This document shows positions 19,426 to 29,262 of a stretch of 64,000 bases of DNA, piece after piece. A program made the position numbers and the translations under genes. The DNA lies in assembly GCA_032249695.1 (NCBI GenBank), contig JAVVHE010000003.1, positions 94,208-158,207 of the forward strand. Direction: 5' to 3'. Source of the DNA: JAVVHE01 sp032249695 (GTDB lineage Bacteria; Pseudomonadota; Alphaproteobacteria; Sphingomonadales; Sphingomonadaceae). Numbering within the stretch: the first letter of the stretch is position 1; each line of letters begins with the position of its first letter. The notes below the pieces were generated by a model. The model saw nothing but the letters and a program-made list of their open reading frames with translations. It was not told where the DNA came from and ran no database searches.

Positions 19426-20976
19426 ATGCAGACACTCGCCCGCCGCGACCGAACCTGGCCCCAGCGGGCCGCAGCGCTCGGTGCGGGCGCGGTGGCGGCG
19501 CTGGGGTTTTACGGCAACCCGTTCTTGGTGTGGCAGCCGTGGGGTGGCCTTGCGACCGTTGCCGGACTGACGGCGCTGGTGCTATTTTGCGCTCGGGCAC
19601 CGCGCCGCGCGGCCGGGCTGGGCTGGTGCTGGGGTTGGTCGCAGTTCTTCATCGGCTGCCACTGGATCGCGCAGGCGTTCGAATATCAGGCGAAGATGCC
19701 GCCCTGGATCGGCTGGCTGACGGTCGCCGGCCTCGCGGCGCTCTTGGCGACCATGCCCGCGCTGGCCTGCTGGCTCGCCTGGTCATCGCCGCTGCGCAAG
19801 CGCATGTCGCCGTGGTGGAGCCTGCCCGCCGCATGGATGCTGACCGAATGGATCCGCGTGTGGCTGTTCACGGGCTTCCCGTGGAACCCGATCGCGGCGG
19901 CATTCCTGGGCGATCGTGCCACCGGAATGGCCGACGGTGCAGCGTGGGTGGGCGCGATCGGGCTGTCGGGCATCGTCGTGCTGGCGGCGGCGGGGCTGGC
20001 GCGTGCGCTAGGAGACCGGCGGATGGGGATCGCGCCTGCGCTGACTGTGATCGCGCTCGTCGGCGTGGCGGCTGTTCCCGGGGGACGGTTGACGGCGTCC
20101 AAGCGGGTCGAGCTTGTCATCGTGCAGCCCAACATCGGGCAGGAGGTGAAATGGCAGGCCGACAGCCTTGCCTTCCAGGCCGAACGGCTCACCAGCCTGT
20201 CGCGCCAGGCCCCGCCGCCCAAGCCCGGCGTGCCACGGCTGATCCTGTGGCCCGAAGTCGCGCTGCCGGGACTCGACCTTCAGCGCGACGCGCAGGCGCG
20301 CGCGGCGCTGACGACGCTGCTGCGGCCGGGAGACCTGCTGCTGACCGGAGCGAACACCTTCAGGCTCAGCGCCGCCGGTGAGGTGACGGGAGCGACGAAC
20401 AGCCTGCTCGCGCTCGACAGCGCAGGCCGCGTGATCGGCCAGTTCGACAAGTTCCACTTGGTCCCCGCGGGCGAGTATGTGCCGCTGCGCCCGATCGCCG
20501 ACGTGCTGGGCCTGTCGCGGCTGGCGCCGGGTTCGATCGACTTCACCCCCGGCCCCGGCCCGCGCACGCTGAGCCTGCCCGGCGTGCCCGATGTCGGCCC
20601 GCTGATCTGCTATGAGATCATCTTTCCGGCGCGCATCGTCGATGAGGACCACCGGCCCGCATGGCTGCTCAATCCGTCGAACGACGCATGGTTCGGCCGC
20701 GATGGGCCACCGCAGGCGCTGGCGCAGGCGCGGCTGCGCGCGATCGAAGAGGGGCTGCCCATCGCCCGCTCGACGCCGACCGGTATCAGCGCGCTGATCG
20801 GTCCGCGCGGTGAGGTGCTGGCAGCGCTGCCGCAGCGTGTGGCGGGCGCGCTGACGGTTGAATTGCCCGCGCCGCGTGAAGCGACGGTGTTCGGGCGATT
20901 CGGCCACCTGACGACGGCGCTGCTGGGGCTGCTGTTCCTCGGCGTGGGTGCGTGGGAGGGACACCGGCGGATATAA
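19426..20976 (+). CDS. lnt: apolipoprotein N-acyltransferase
   Basis: Lnt adds the third acyl chain to the N-terminal cysteine of lipoproteins in the inner membrane. The N-terminal third is a set of hydrophobic helices. The nitrilase-like domain follows with the Glu in LWPEVALPG, the Lys in FDKFHLVPAGEYVP and the Cys in LICYEIIFP. I chose the ATG of MQTLARRDRTW, giving 516 residues; the frame is open to 19339 but the extra residues look random. metK follows on the same strand after 86 bases. Confidence 0.94.
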   Translation: MQTLARRDRTWPQRAAALGAGAVAALGFYGNPFLVWQPWGGLATVAGLTALVLFCARAPRRAAGLGWCWGWSQFFIGCHWIAQAFEYQAKMPPWIGWLTVAGLAALLATMPALACWLAWSSPLRKRMSPWWSLPAAWMLTEWIRVWLFTGFPWNPIAAAFLGDRATGMADGAAWVGAIGLSGIVVLAAAGLARALGDRRMGIAPALTVIALVGVAAVPGGRLTASKRVELVIVQPNIGQEVKWQADSLAFQAERLTSLSRQAPPPKPGVPRLILWPEVALPGLDLQRDAQARAALTTLLRPGDLLLTGANTFRLSAAGEVTGATNSLLALDSAGRVIGQFDKFHLVPAGEYVPLRPIADVLGLSRLAPGSIDFTPGPGPRTLSLPGVPDVGPLICYEIIFPARIVDEDHRPAWLLNPSNDAWFGRDGPPQALAQARLRAIEEGLPIARSTPTGISALIGPRGEVLAALPQRVAGALTVELPAPREATVFGRFGHLTTALLGLLFLGVGAWEGHRRI

Positions 20977-21062
20977 AGCAGGCTTTAACTCCCCTTGCGC
21001 GGGCGGCTGAACCGGCCTAATCGCCGCACCGCAACAAACCCTCCCACATCACCGGAGCCACC

Positions 21063-22238
21063 ATGCGTCACGGCCGCTATCTGTTCACGTCCGAATCGGT
21101 CTCGGAAGGCCACCCAGACAAGGTCGCGGATCAGATTTCCGACGCGGTCGTCGACCTGTTCCTGGGCAAGGACCCCGAAGCGCGCGTCGCGTGCGAGACG
21201 ATGGTGACGACTAACCGCATCGTGCTGGCGGGCGAGGTGCGATCGGCCGAGGGCAAGGAGCCCGACCGCCACGAGATCGAGAAGGTCGCGCGCGCCGCGG
21301 TGAAGCGAATCGGCTATGAGCAGCGCGGATTCCATTGGAATTACGGCACATTCGAAAATCACCTGCACGCGCAGTCGATCAACATCGCGCAAGGCGTGGA
21401 CTCGTCGGGCAACAAGGACGAGGGCGCGGGCGACCAGGGCATCATGTTCGGCTATGCCTGCGACGAGACGCCGGCGCTGATGCCAGCGACGCTGTTCTAC
21501 TCGCACCGCCTGCTGGAGAAGCTGGCACACGACCGCCATGCCAGGATCGTCCCGTTCCTGGAGCCCGACGCCAAGAGCCAGGTGACGCTGGACTTCGAGA
21601 ACGGCGTGCCGCTGCGCGCGACGAAGCTGGTCATCTCCACCCAGCACAAGCCAGGCACCAACCAGGACGAGCTGCGCCAGTATGTGAAGGGCGTGATGGC
21701 GGGCGTGCTGCCGGAGGGCTGGATGCCGGGCGACGAGGACATTTTCGTGAACCCGACCGGCCTGTTCGAGATCGGCGGGCCGGACGGTGACGCCGGGCTT
21801 ACGGGCCGCAAGATCATCGTCGACACCTATGGCGGCGCGAGCCCGCACGGCGGCGGCGCGTTCAGCGGCAAGGACCCCACCAAGGTCGACCGCTCGGCAG
21901 CCTATGCCTGCCGCTATCTGGCGAAGAACGTGGTCGCAGCCGTTCTGGCGAAGCGCTGCACGATTCAGATCAGCTACGCGATCGGCGTTGCCGAACCGTT
22001 GAGCTTCTATGTGAACCTGCACGATACCGGCCAGGTGGACGAGGCGAGGCTGGAAGCGGTGCTGCCCGAGCTGATGCGCCTCACTCCGCGCGGGATCCGC
22101 ACCCACCTGGGGCTCAACGCACCGATCTACGAGCGCACCGCGGCCTATGGCCATTTCGGCCGCGAGCCCGATGCCGAAGGCGGCTTTACCTGGGAGAAGA
22201 CCGACCTCGTCGATCAGCTGAAGCGCCATTTCGCCTGA
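21063..22238 (+). CDS. metK: S-adenosylmethionine synthetase
   Basis: MetK makes S-adenosylmethionine from methionine and ATP. The N-terminus RYLFTSESVSEGHPDKVADQ, the GAGDQGIMFGYA loop and GGGAFSGKDPTKVDRS are the family signatures. It has 391 residues; CCGGAG stands 7 bases before the ATG. The 86-base leader is GC-rich and can fold a small hairpin, but I cannot identify a riboswitch. The 253 bases between metK and wecB hold no gene I can support. Confidence 0.96.
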   Translation: MRHGRYLFTSESVSEGHPDKVADQISDAVVDLFLGKDPEARVACETMVTTNRIVLAGEVRSAEGKEPDRHEIEKVARAAVKRIGYEQRGFHWNYGTFENHLHAQSINIAQGVDSSGNKDEGAGDQGIMFGYACDETPALMPATLFYSHRLLEKLAHDRHARIVPFLEPDAKSQVTLDFENGVPLRATKLVISTQHKPGTNQDELRQYVKGVMAGVLPEGWMPGDEDIFVNPTGLFEIGGPDGDAGLTGRKIIVDTYGGASPHGGGAFSGKDPTKVDRSAAYACRYLAKNVVAAVLAKRCTIQISYAIGVAEPLSFYVNLHDTGQVDEARLEAVLPELMRLTPRGIRTHLGLNAPIYERTAAYGHFGREPDAEGGFTWEKTDLVDQLKRHFA

Positions 22239-22491
22239 GCTGAGCGCGGCCGGGCTTCCCTCGGCGGCGCGCCGTCAGCAGCGATCCGTCCGGCCGTGAA
22301 CGCGCTTCCAGCTCGCCCGACGCCGCGCTAATCGTCGCGCTTGGCACGGCGAATGCCGCGGCGCGCGGCGCAGCGGCCGCTTCGGTCAGTAAGACGGCGG
22401 CGTCGGAATAGGCGCCGATCCAATCCATCGCAGGCTGGACGGTCTGAGGCTGCGAACCTGGCTGAGGCGCGGCCCGACCAGCGCGCAGCCG

Positions 22492-23667
22492 TTACGCCGC
22501 CACGCTATACTTCGAAATCTGTGCGCGGACAGGCATGCCGAACCGCTCGCCCAGCACGCGAGCGACGATCGGCGCAGCGGCGCCGCAGCCATAGAGCGGC
22601 GTCGCGCGCGCCATCGCTGAGTGTAGCGCCGGATCGCGCAGGATCGCGAGCGTGGTGCCCTCGATCGCCTTGGGGTCGGAGCCGACCAGCGCGCCGAGAC
22701 CAGCTTCCACGACCTCCTGCCGCTCGGTCTCCTCGCGCAGGATCAAGACCGGCACGCCGAGTGTCGCCGCTTCCTCCTGCAAGCCGCCCGAATCGGTCAG
22801 CACCAGCCGCGCCTGCCGCAGCAGCCAGACGATCTCCGAATAGCGCAGCGGCTCGGTCAGGTGCACGTTCAGCGCACCCGCCAGTTCGGCTCGCATCAGC
22901 CGCGCCGCTTCGGGGTTGGGGTGGATGGGGATCACGAAATCCGCCCCCGCCCGCTCGGCGATCTGGCTGATCGCTGCGCAGATGCGTTGCAGCGGCTCGC
23001 CCAGATTTTCCCGGCGGTGCGCGGTCACCACCACCAGCGGGCGGCGGCGGTCGAGATAGGCGAAACGGCGCTTGAGACGAGAGCGCAGCATCGGCGAGCG
23101 ATCGATCGCCGCGCTCATTTCCATCAGCGAATCGATGCCCGTGTTGCCGCTGAGGACCACGCGATCGGGCAGCACCCCGGTCTCGACCAGGTTCAAGCGC
23201 GCCCGGTCGGACGGCGCGAAGTGCAGCGCTGCGATCGCGGCGATGATTCGACGGTGCCCCTCCTCCGGGAACGGCGCGCGCAAATCGCCCGTGCGCAGCC
23301 CGGCCTCGACATGCGCCACCGGCACGCCCGCGTAGAAGGACGCGAGCGCGCCAATCGCAGCGGTGGTGGTATCGCCCTGCACCACCGTCACCGCGGGGGC
23401 GACATCCTGCACGACGCGCGTCACGCGATCGAGCGCGGCTGCCGCAAAACTCTGCGGCGTCTGGCCATCGCGCATCAAGTTCAAGTCAATATGCGGCTGG
23501 TGCTGGAAGTTCTGCAAAGCGCGGTCGAGCAGTCCGCGGTGCTGGGCAGTTGCGCACACGATCGGTGCCAGTGAGCGCCCCAGCTTCAACGATCGGACCA
23601 CCGGCGACAATTTGATCGCCTCTGGCCGGGTCCCCATGATGACAAGCGCCGTCGGTCGGTAAACCAT
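22492..23667 (-). CDS. wecB: UDP-N-acetylglucosamine 2-epimerase (non-hydrolysing)
   Basis: The enzyme interconverts UDP-GlcNAc and UDP-ManNAc for surface polysaccharide synthesis. Motifs are MGTRPEAIKLSPV at the N-terminus, VVQGDTTTA, HVEAGLRTGD, PFPEEGHR, VTAHRRENLGE and LTDSGGLQEEAATLG. The 391-residue length is usual. It is not inside a polysaccharide cluster here but stands alone after kup. Its AT-rich promoter region carries an inverted repeat that suggests specific regulation. Confidence 0.92.
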   Translation of the reverse strand: MVYRPTALVIMGTRPEAIKLSPVVRSLKLGRSLAPIVCATAQHRGLLDRALQNFQHQPHIDLNLMRDGQTPQSFAAAALDRVTRVVQDVAPAVTVVQGDTTTAAIGALASFYAGVPVAHVEAGLRTGDLRAPFPEEGHRRIIAAIAALHFAPSDRARLNLVETGVLPDRVVLSGNTGIDSLMEMSAAIDRSPMLRSRLKRRFAYLDRRRPLVVVTAHRRENLGEPLQRICAAISQIAERAGADFVIPIHPNPEAARLMRAELAGALNVHLTEPLRYSEIVWLLRQARLVLTDSGGLQEEAATLGVPVLILREETERQEVVEAGLGALVGSDPKAIEGTTLAILRDPALHSAMARATPLYGCGAAAPIVARVLGERFGMPVRAQISKYSVAA

Positions 23668-23707
23668 TATTTAATTCTCCGCCCTTCCCACCGAAATGAC
23701 GGAGCCG

Positions 23708-23736
23708 AAATTAACAGTAACCCACTTTCTTCACAA
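23708..23736 (-). promoter_or_regulatory. candidate sigma-70-type promoter for wecB
   Basis: On the minus strand TTGTGA (complement of 23731-23736) and TAATTT (complement of 23708-23713) are separated by 17 bases, close to the -35 and -10 consensus. The GGAG ribosome site of wecB follows about 30 bases downstream. The whole gap (23668-23771) is strikingly AT-rich against its surroundings. Confidence 0.45.
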
Positions 23737-23760
23737 TAACCCTTTTTGTAAAGTAGGTTA
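23718..23760. promoter_or_regulatory. operator-like inverted repeat over the wecB promoter
   Basis: TAACCCACTTT (23718-23728) and AAAGTAGGTTA (23750-23760) are inverted repeats matching at 10 of 11 positions. An inner ACAA/TTGT pair (23733-23736, 23746-23749) lies inside. The repeat overlaps the proposed -35 and spacer, as expected of a repressor site. No U-tract follows on either strand, so a kup terminator is less likely. Confidence 0.45.
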
Positions 23761-23771
23761 AGCGGGATCGC

Positions 23772-25739
23772 TCAGATTTCCACTTGACTACCTAGTTCTA
23801 CGACGCGGTTCGTCGGTAGCTTAAAGAAGCTCATGGCGCTTTCTGCGTTCTGCAGTAGCCACGCGAACAGCTTTTCGCGCCACACCGGCATACCTGGCCG
23901 TTCGGACGCAAGCAAAGTCTGCCGCGCAAGAAAGAAGCTCGTCTCCATCATCTTCACCTTTGGGCCGCAATTCGCCAGCCGCTTCAGCGCCTCGGGCACG
24001 TTGGGCTCCTGCATAAAGCCGTAATGCAGCACTACGCGGTAGAAGTTCTCGCCAAGATCCATGACTTCGATACGGTTCTCGTCGTCGACGACCGGCACCT
24101 CAGCGACATTTACCGTCAGGATGAGAATCCGCTCGTGCAGCACCTTGTTGTGCTTCAGGTTGTGGAGCAGCGCGTGCGGCACGCCGTTCGGCGACGAGGT
24201 CATGAACACCGCCGTCCCCGGCACGCGGGTCGCGGAGTTGCTGGCGGAGCGGATGAAGACATCGACCGGCATCGCGCTTTCGCGCAGACGGCTCATCATC
24301 AGGGCTCGTCCGCGCGCCCACGTCGTCAGCAGCAGGAACGCGATCGCGCCGATCATCAGCGGGAACCAGCCGCCATCGACGATCTTCGTGAGGTTGGACG
24401 CGAGATACGCTCCATCGAACAGCAGCAGCAGCCCGATGAGCGGCCAGCTGTAGATGCGCTTCCAGCCCCAAACATTGGTGATCAAGACCGCGATCATGCA
24501 CGTCGTGATGAACATCGTGCCCGTGACTGCGATGCCGTAGGCCGACGCCAGGTTGCTCGATTCGCGGAAGCCCAGCACGAGCAGCACAATCAGCAGCAGC
24601 AGCAGCCAGTTCATGAAGGGCACGTAAATCTGCCCGTAGGCGCTTGCCGAGGTATGGAGGATCCGCAGCCGCGGCAGGTAGCCAAGCTGCACCGCCTGGC
24701 GCGTGACCGAGAACGCGCCCGATATGACCGCTTGGCTCGCGATCACTGTCGCCATCGTTGCGAGGATGACCATCGGCAGCCGGAACTCGTCCGGTGCCAT
24801 CAGGTAAAAGGGGTTCTCGATACTGGCGGGATCCGTCAGCACCAGCGCGCCTTGGCCTAGATAGTTGAGCATCAGCGCTGGCAGCACCACCGCCAGCCAC
24901 GACAGGCCGATCGGCTTGCGGCCGAAATGGCCCATATCGGCGTAGAGTGCCTCGGCGCCCGTCACCGCCAGCACGATCGAGCCGAGTGCAAGGAATGCGA
25001 GCTTGGGATCGTGGGTGATGAACAGCACCGCGTGATGAGGGCTGAGCGCGGAGATGATATCGGGGTTGAGCGCGATCTGCCGAACGCCCAGCACCGCGAG
25101 CACCGCGAAATAGACCAGCATCACCGGCCCGAACAGCCGCCCGACCTTCTCGGTCCCGCGCGACTGAATCAGGAACAGCCCAAACAGGATGACGAGCGAG
25201 CCCGGCAGCACCATCGGTTGTAGCCGTGCCTCGACCGTCGTCAGCCCCTCCATCGCCGACAAGACCGAAATGGCGGGGGTGATGATCGCGTCGCCGAAGA
25301 ACAGGGCGGTTGCCATGATGCCCAGCAACATCAGCCAGCGCCCGCGACCCAGCCCGACATTGCGAACGAGCAGCGCGAACAGCGACAGGCTGCCGCCCTC
25401 GCCGCGGTTGTCGGCACGCAGCGTGATGAACACGTATTTGACCGTCACGATGACGATCATCGTCCAGAACATGATGCTGAGCACGCCGTTCACGTGCAGC
25501 GGATCGACCGTCAGCTTGTGATGGCCGATGAAGCATTCCTTGAGCGCATAGAGAGGGCTGGTGCCGATATCGCCGAACACCACGCCGATCGCTCCAACCG
25601 CCAGCGCGGAGAAGCGGCCATGCGGGGCGTGGCTATCGGGCAGCGCCAGGTGCGCACCGGGGGCCCCGGCAGGCGTGTTCGCGCCCACCCGAGCCTCCGC
25701 GGACGCGGCGGCCTTGGCTGTGACCGGAGGTGCGGTCAT
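23772..25739 (-). CDS. kup: low-affinity potassium uptake protein Kup
   Basis: Kup (TrkD) is a constitutive K+ importer of the inner membrane, probably proton-coupled. After a cytoplasmic N-terminus of about 50 residues comes the family signature VGAIGVVFGDIGTSPLYALK. Twelve hydrophobic segments and a C-terminal hydrophilic domain of about 200 residues follow. The ATG at 25739 (MTAPPVTAKAAAS) gives 655 residues; the open frame continues to 25850 into the ald leader. It is divergent from alanine dehydrogenase. Confidence 0.93.
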   Translation of the reverse strand: MTAPPVTAKAAASAEARVGANTPAGAPGAHLALPDSHAPHGRFSALAVGAIGVVFGDIGTSPLYALKECFIGHHKLTVDPLHVNGVLSIMFWTMIVIVTVKYVFITLRADNRGEGGSLSLFALLVRNVGLGRGRWLMLLGIMATALFFGDAIITPAISVLSAMEGLTTVEARLQPMVLPGSLVILFGLFLIQSRGTEKVGRLFGPVMLVYFAVLAVLGVRQIALNPDIISALSPHHAVLFITHDPKLAFLALGSIVLAVTGAEALYADMGHFGRKPIGLSWLAVVLPALMLNYLGQGALVLTDPASIENPFYLMAPDEFRLPMVILATMATVIASQAVISGAFSVTRQAVQLGYLPRLRILHTSASAYGQIYVPFMNWLLLLLIVLLVLGFRESSNLASAYGIAVTGTMFITTCMIAVLITNVWGWKRIYSWPLIGLLLLFDGAYLASNLTKIVDGGWFPLMIGAIAFLLLTTWARGRALMMSRLRESAMPVDVFIRSASNSATRVPGTAVFMTSSPNGVPHALLHNLKHNKVLHERILILTVNVAEVPVVDDENRIEVMDLGENFYRVVLHYGFMQEPNVPEALKRLANCGPKVKMMETSFFLARQTLLASERPGMPVWREKLFAWLLQNAESAMSFFKLPTNRVVELGSQVEI

Positions 25740-25888
25740 CGCCGGTTGGTCGGGCGGCAGGTGGCCAGGAAAGCGCGAAATGAGGCTTGCATGATGCGCC
25801 CGCTCGGGACGAAGAGTGGCGGCGCTACCACAGCCCATGCTGCGCTGCAACGCGGCCGATGGGCGCTGATTCTGGAAGGACGATACCC

Positions 25889-26992
25889 ATGCGCGTCGGC
25901 GTGCCCCGCGAGATCAAGGTCCATGAATATCGGGTCGGCCTGACCCCCGACTCGGTCGCGGAGCTGACGCATCACGGTCACCGGGTCGCCGTCGAGACCG
26001 GCGCGGGCGCGGGCATCGACTTCGCCGACCAGGACTATATCGACGCTGGCGCCGAGATCGTGGCGAACGCCGAGCAGGTGTTCGAGCGGTCGGACATGAT
26101 CGTGAAAGTGAAGGAGCCGCAGCCCGCCGAATGCGCGATGTTGCGGCAGGGGCAGGTGCTGTTCACCTATCTGCATCTTGCCGCCGACAAGCCGCAGGCC
26201 GAGGCGCTGATGCGATCGGGCGCCGCCTGCATCGCCTACGAGACGGTGACCGACGCGCGCGGCGGCCTGCCGCTGCTTCGCCCGATGAGCGAGGTTGCGG
26301 GCCGCATGAGCGTGCAGGTGGCAGCGCACTGGCTGGAGAAGGGCCAGGGCGGGCGCGGTGTGTTGCTGGGCGGCGTGCCGGGTGTCGCGCCGGGCCGAGT
26401 CGCGATCATTGGCGGCGGCGTCAGCGGTCTCAATGCCGCGTTCATGGCGAACGGCCTGCGCGCCGACGTGACGATCTACGACATCTCGACCGCGCGGCTG
26501 GCCGAGATCGACCAGATTTTCGAGGGCCGGGTGAAGACTGCCTACGCCAGCCACGCAGCGATCGCGGCTGCGGTGGAGCGCGCGCACGCGGTGATCGGCG
26601 CGGTGCTGGTGCCGGGCGCCGCGGCGCCCAAGCTCGTCACGCGCGACATGCTGAAGACGATGAAGCGCGGGTCGGTGCTGGTCGACATCGCGATCGACCA
26701 AGGCGGCTGCTTCGAGACTTCGCACCCCACCACGCACGACGATCCCGTCTTCTCGGTCGATGGAGTCATCCACTATTGCGTTGCGAACATGCCCGGAGCG
26801 GTCGCGCGCACCTCGACCTTCGCGCTCAACAACGCGACGCAGCCCTTCGTCATGCGACTTGCGAACCTCGGCGCCGACGCAGCGATGCGCGCCGACCTGC
26901 ACCTCGCGCACGGGTTGAACGTCAGCCACGGCAAGATCCGCCACGCCGCGGTGGCCGAAGCGCTTGACCTCCCGTTCGAGGCGTGGGGCTAA
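25889..26992 (+). CDS. ald: alanine dehydrogenase
   Basis: The enzyme reversibly oxidises L-alanine to pyruvate and ammonia with NAD+. The N-terminus MRVGVPREIKVHEYRVGLTP, the substrate block VKVKEPQPAE, the Rossmann loop VAIIGGGVSGLNAAFMANG and the GGCFETSHPTTH region are typical. It has 367 residues. GGAAGGA is 8 bases before the ATG at 25889. No Lrp-type regulator is adjacent, unlike in many other bacteria. Confidence 0.95.
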   Translation: MRVGVPREIKVHEYRVGLTPDSVAELTHHGHRVAVETGAGAGIDFADQDYIDAGAEIVANAEQVFERSDMIVKVKEPQPAECAMLRQGQVLFTYLHLAADKPQAEALMRSGAACIAYETVTDARGGLPLLRPMSEVAGRMSVQVAAHWLEKGQGGRGVLLGGVPGVAPGRVAIIGGGVSGLNAAFMANGLRADVTIYDISTARLAEIDQIFEGRVKTAYASHAAIAAAVERAHAVIGAVLVPGAAAPKLVTRDMLKTMKRGSVLVDIAIDQGGCFETSHPTTHDDPVFSVDGVIHYCVANMPGAVARTSTFALNNATQPFVMRLANLGADAAMRADLHLAHGLNVSHGKIRHAAVAEALDLPFEAWG

Positions 26993-27162
26993 GCCTTGAG
27001 AGCGGAGCGTCGACCGCGGCCCGTCTCCTCCATCGCTGTCCGCGAACGGCTGGCTTCGCGGTCTGGTCAGCGGCAGACAGCATCCCCCACGCCGAGCCTC
27101 CGCCACAGTCGCACGCGAGGATTACCCGTCGCGTCCAGTCGCGCGTCTCAGTCGCGCGGAGC

Positions 27163-27969
27163 CTAGCGCCCGTACAAGAGCGCGAGCGCGAGGCTGCCCG
27201 CAGCGATGCGGTACCAGGCGAACGGACCGAAGCCGTGGCGTGAGATGAAGCGTACGAACAACCGCACGACGATCACCGCCACGATAAACGCCGTCACGAA
27301 GCCGATCGCGATCAGCTCGCCTTGATCGGTCGAAAGGCTGGCGCGGTTTTTATAGAGCTCCAGCGTCGTGGCGCCGAGCATCGTCGGTACGGCGAGGAAG
27401 AAGCTGAACTCCGCTGCCGTGCGGCGCTCGACGCCCAGCGAGAGCGCGCCCATGATCGTCGCGCCCGACCGGCTGACACCCGGAATCATTGCCAGACACT
27501 GGATGAAACCGACTGCGAGCGAAGTCGGAGCAGGGACCGACGCGACGCCCTTGAACAATTTGCGCCTGGCCATGCGCTCGATCGCGAGAATCGCGAGGCC
27601 GCCGACGATGAAGCTGACCGCGACCACCTCGGGATGCGCCAGCAGCGCCTCGACGCGCTTTCTCAGCAAGAGGCCGATGACGACGGCTGGGATGCACGCG
27701 AGCGCCACGTTGCGAACGAAGCGCAGGCTCTCCGGCTGCCGGCGCAGCAGTCCGTTCAACACCGCCAGGAATGTGCGCCAGTACAAAACGACGATCGCCA
27801 GGATGGCGCCCAACTGGATGACAATGTTGAACAGCACCCAGCGCGCCGGGTCATAGCCGAATAGTCTTGTTGCAAGGATCAGGTGACCGGTCGACGAGAC
27901 GGGCAGGAATTCGGTCACGCCTTCGACGATGCCCAGCAGGATCGCAGTAAGCGTCGGATTGAGGTCCAT
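27163..27969 (-). CDS. uppP: undecaprenyl-diphosphatase
   Basis: UppP (BacA) recycles undecaprenyl diphosphate to the monophosphate carrier for peptidoglycan synthesis; overproduction is known to give bacitracin resistance. The active-site motifs are EGVTEFLPVSSTGHLIL near the N-terminus and PGVSRSGATIMGAL in the second half, in a polytopic protein of 268 residues. It lies downstream of the NDUFA9-type gene on the same strand. Confidence 0.95.
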   Translation of the reverse strand: MDLNPTLTAILLGIVEGVTEFLPVSSTGHLILATRLFGYDPARWVLFNIVIQLGAILAIVVLYWRTFLAVLNGLLRRQPESLRFVRNVALACIPAVVIGLLLRKRVEALLAHPEVVAVSFIVGGLAILAIERMARRKLFKGVASVPAPTSLAVGFIQCLAMIPGVSRSGATIMGALSLGVERRTAAEFSFFLAVPTMLGATTLELYKNRASLSTDQGELIAIGFVTAFIVAVIVVRLFVRFISRHGFGPFAWYRIAAGSLALALLYGR

Positions 27970-28065
27970 CGGGGCGCGAAGATCCTTGCAAAGGGCCCGG
28001 CCAGCAACGGCCGCGCGCCTGCCGCTACACCGCGCGACCCTAAGCCACCAGCCCCCACAGCACCA

Positions 28066-29031
28066 TCAGCCGCTCGTCCGTTCGCCCACGCTTTCGGCGA
28101 ACCGGCCGCCGTTGCGATAGACGATCAGATAGCGCTCGCCGACAGCCTCCATCGGAGCGGGTGTGATGCCGAACGCCTCCAGCCCCTCGGCGCCGTCGGG
28201 CACAACATTATCGCGGCCGAGCATCGCCAGCTGGTCGCTGGTGATCGGCAGCCCGGGGATGATGTCGCCAGCCGCCGCCATGAGCGCGGCTGCCGCGTGC
28301 GGTACGTCGACCAGCGCGCGCTTCGATCCGATCGTCGCGGCGATCCACGTCTGGATGTCGCGCAGGCTGTAGGTCCGCGGCCCACCGAGATGGTAGGTGC
28401 GCCCGCCATAGCGGTCGGGGTCGCTGACCGCCTTCGCCACTGCGCGCGCGACATCGACCACATAGACCGGCTGGAAGCGCGTGCCGCCCGAAACGACCGG
28501 GATCACGGGCGCCAGCGGCATGCGGGCGAGCGCTGCGAAGCGGTTCAGAAATTGGTCGTCAGGGCCGAAGATGATCGACGGGCGCACGATCGTCGCCCGC
28601 GGGATCGCGGCCTGGACGCGCGCCTCGCCGTCCGCCTTGCTGCGCCCGTAGGCCGATGGGCTCTGCGGATCGGCGCCAATCGCCGAGACCTGGACGAAGC
28701 TTCTGACACCCGCCTCAGCAGCCGCGCGCGCGGCGTTTCCCGCGCCCTCGGCCTGGATACTGCGGAAGCTCCGCCCGCCGCCTTCGGCAAGGATACCGAC
28801 GAGGTTTACCGCGTCGGTCGCCCCCTGCATCGCCGCGTCCATGCTGCGCGGATCGCGGATGTCGGCCGCGATCAGCTGGATCTGGCCGAGCTGGCCGAGC
28901 GGCTTCAGGAACAGCGCCTTCTGCGGGCTGCGCACCGCCACGCGTACGCGCGCGCCGCCTTCGGCCAATTCCTGCACCACATGGCGGCCGAGGAAGCCCG
29001 ACCCGCCGACGACCGTCACCAGCCTGTCCAT
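28066..29031 (-). CDS. complex I NDUFA9 subunit family / NAD-dependent epimerase-like protein
   Basis: A 321-residue short-chain (atypical) dehydrogenase fold protein. The NAD(P) motif VVGGSGFLGRHVV is at the N-terminus, followed by VNLVGILAEGGG and the catalytic-like SAYGRSKADGE. This arrangement matches the NDUFA9-like group of alphaproteobacteria, related to a mitochondrial complex I accessory subunit. Its bacterial role is not established from sequence. uppP follows on the same strand after about 100 bases. Confidence 0.85.
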   Translation of the reverse strand: MDRLVTVVGGSGFLGRHVVQELAEGGARVRVAVRSPQKALFLKPLGQLGQIQLIAADIRDPRSMDAAMQGATDAVNLVGILAEGGGRSFRSIQAEGAGNAARAAAEAGVRSFVQVSAIGADPQSPSAYGRSKADGEARVQAAIPRATIVRPSIIFGPDDQFLNRFAALARMPLAPVIPVVSGGTRFQPVYVVDVARAVAKAVSDPDRYGGRTYHLGGPRTYSLRDIQTWIAATIGSKRALVDVPHAAAALMAAAGDIIPGLPITSDQLAMLGRDNVVPDGAEGLEAFGITPAPMEAVGERYLIVYRNGGRFAESVGERTSG

Positions 29032-29175
29032 CTGCCCCGAACGCTCCCACGTCGCTGCACTGTACCGATGGCGGGATCGCCGGGCCCGTGCCTGCCAACG
29101 CGTCTAGAGGAGGCCGCCCGCCATTGACAACGCGGCGCAATGGCCCCTATCGCCCCCGCTCTCAAACGGCCCCCT

Positions 29176-29262
29176 GCCCAGGTGGCGGAATTGGTAGACG
29201 CGCTAGCTTCAGGTGCTAGTGCCGGTAACGGCGTGAAGGTTCGAGTCCTTTCCTGGGCACCA
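29176..29262 (+). tRNA. tRNA-Leu (anticodon CAG)
   Basis: The 87-base sequence folds as a tRNA with acceptor GCCCAGG/CCTGGGC, D-arm containing TTGGTAGA, and anticodon stem CTAGC/GCTAG with loop TTCAGGT (CAG). It has the long variable arm expected for leucine and T-arm loop TTCGAGT. The 3' CCA is encoded. Confidence 0.97.

Noticed and set aside
20977..21062. A SAM riboswitch in the metK leader
   Set aside because: The leader can form a small GC hairpin, but I cannot match it to the consensus of any SAM or SAM/SAH class.
22186..22428. An 80-codon minus-strand frame after metK
   Set aside because: It runs into metK, has no ribosome site and no recognisable family; the first 50 residues look slightly gene-like but support is too weak.
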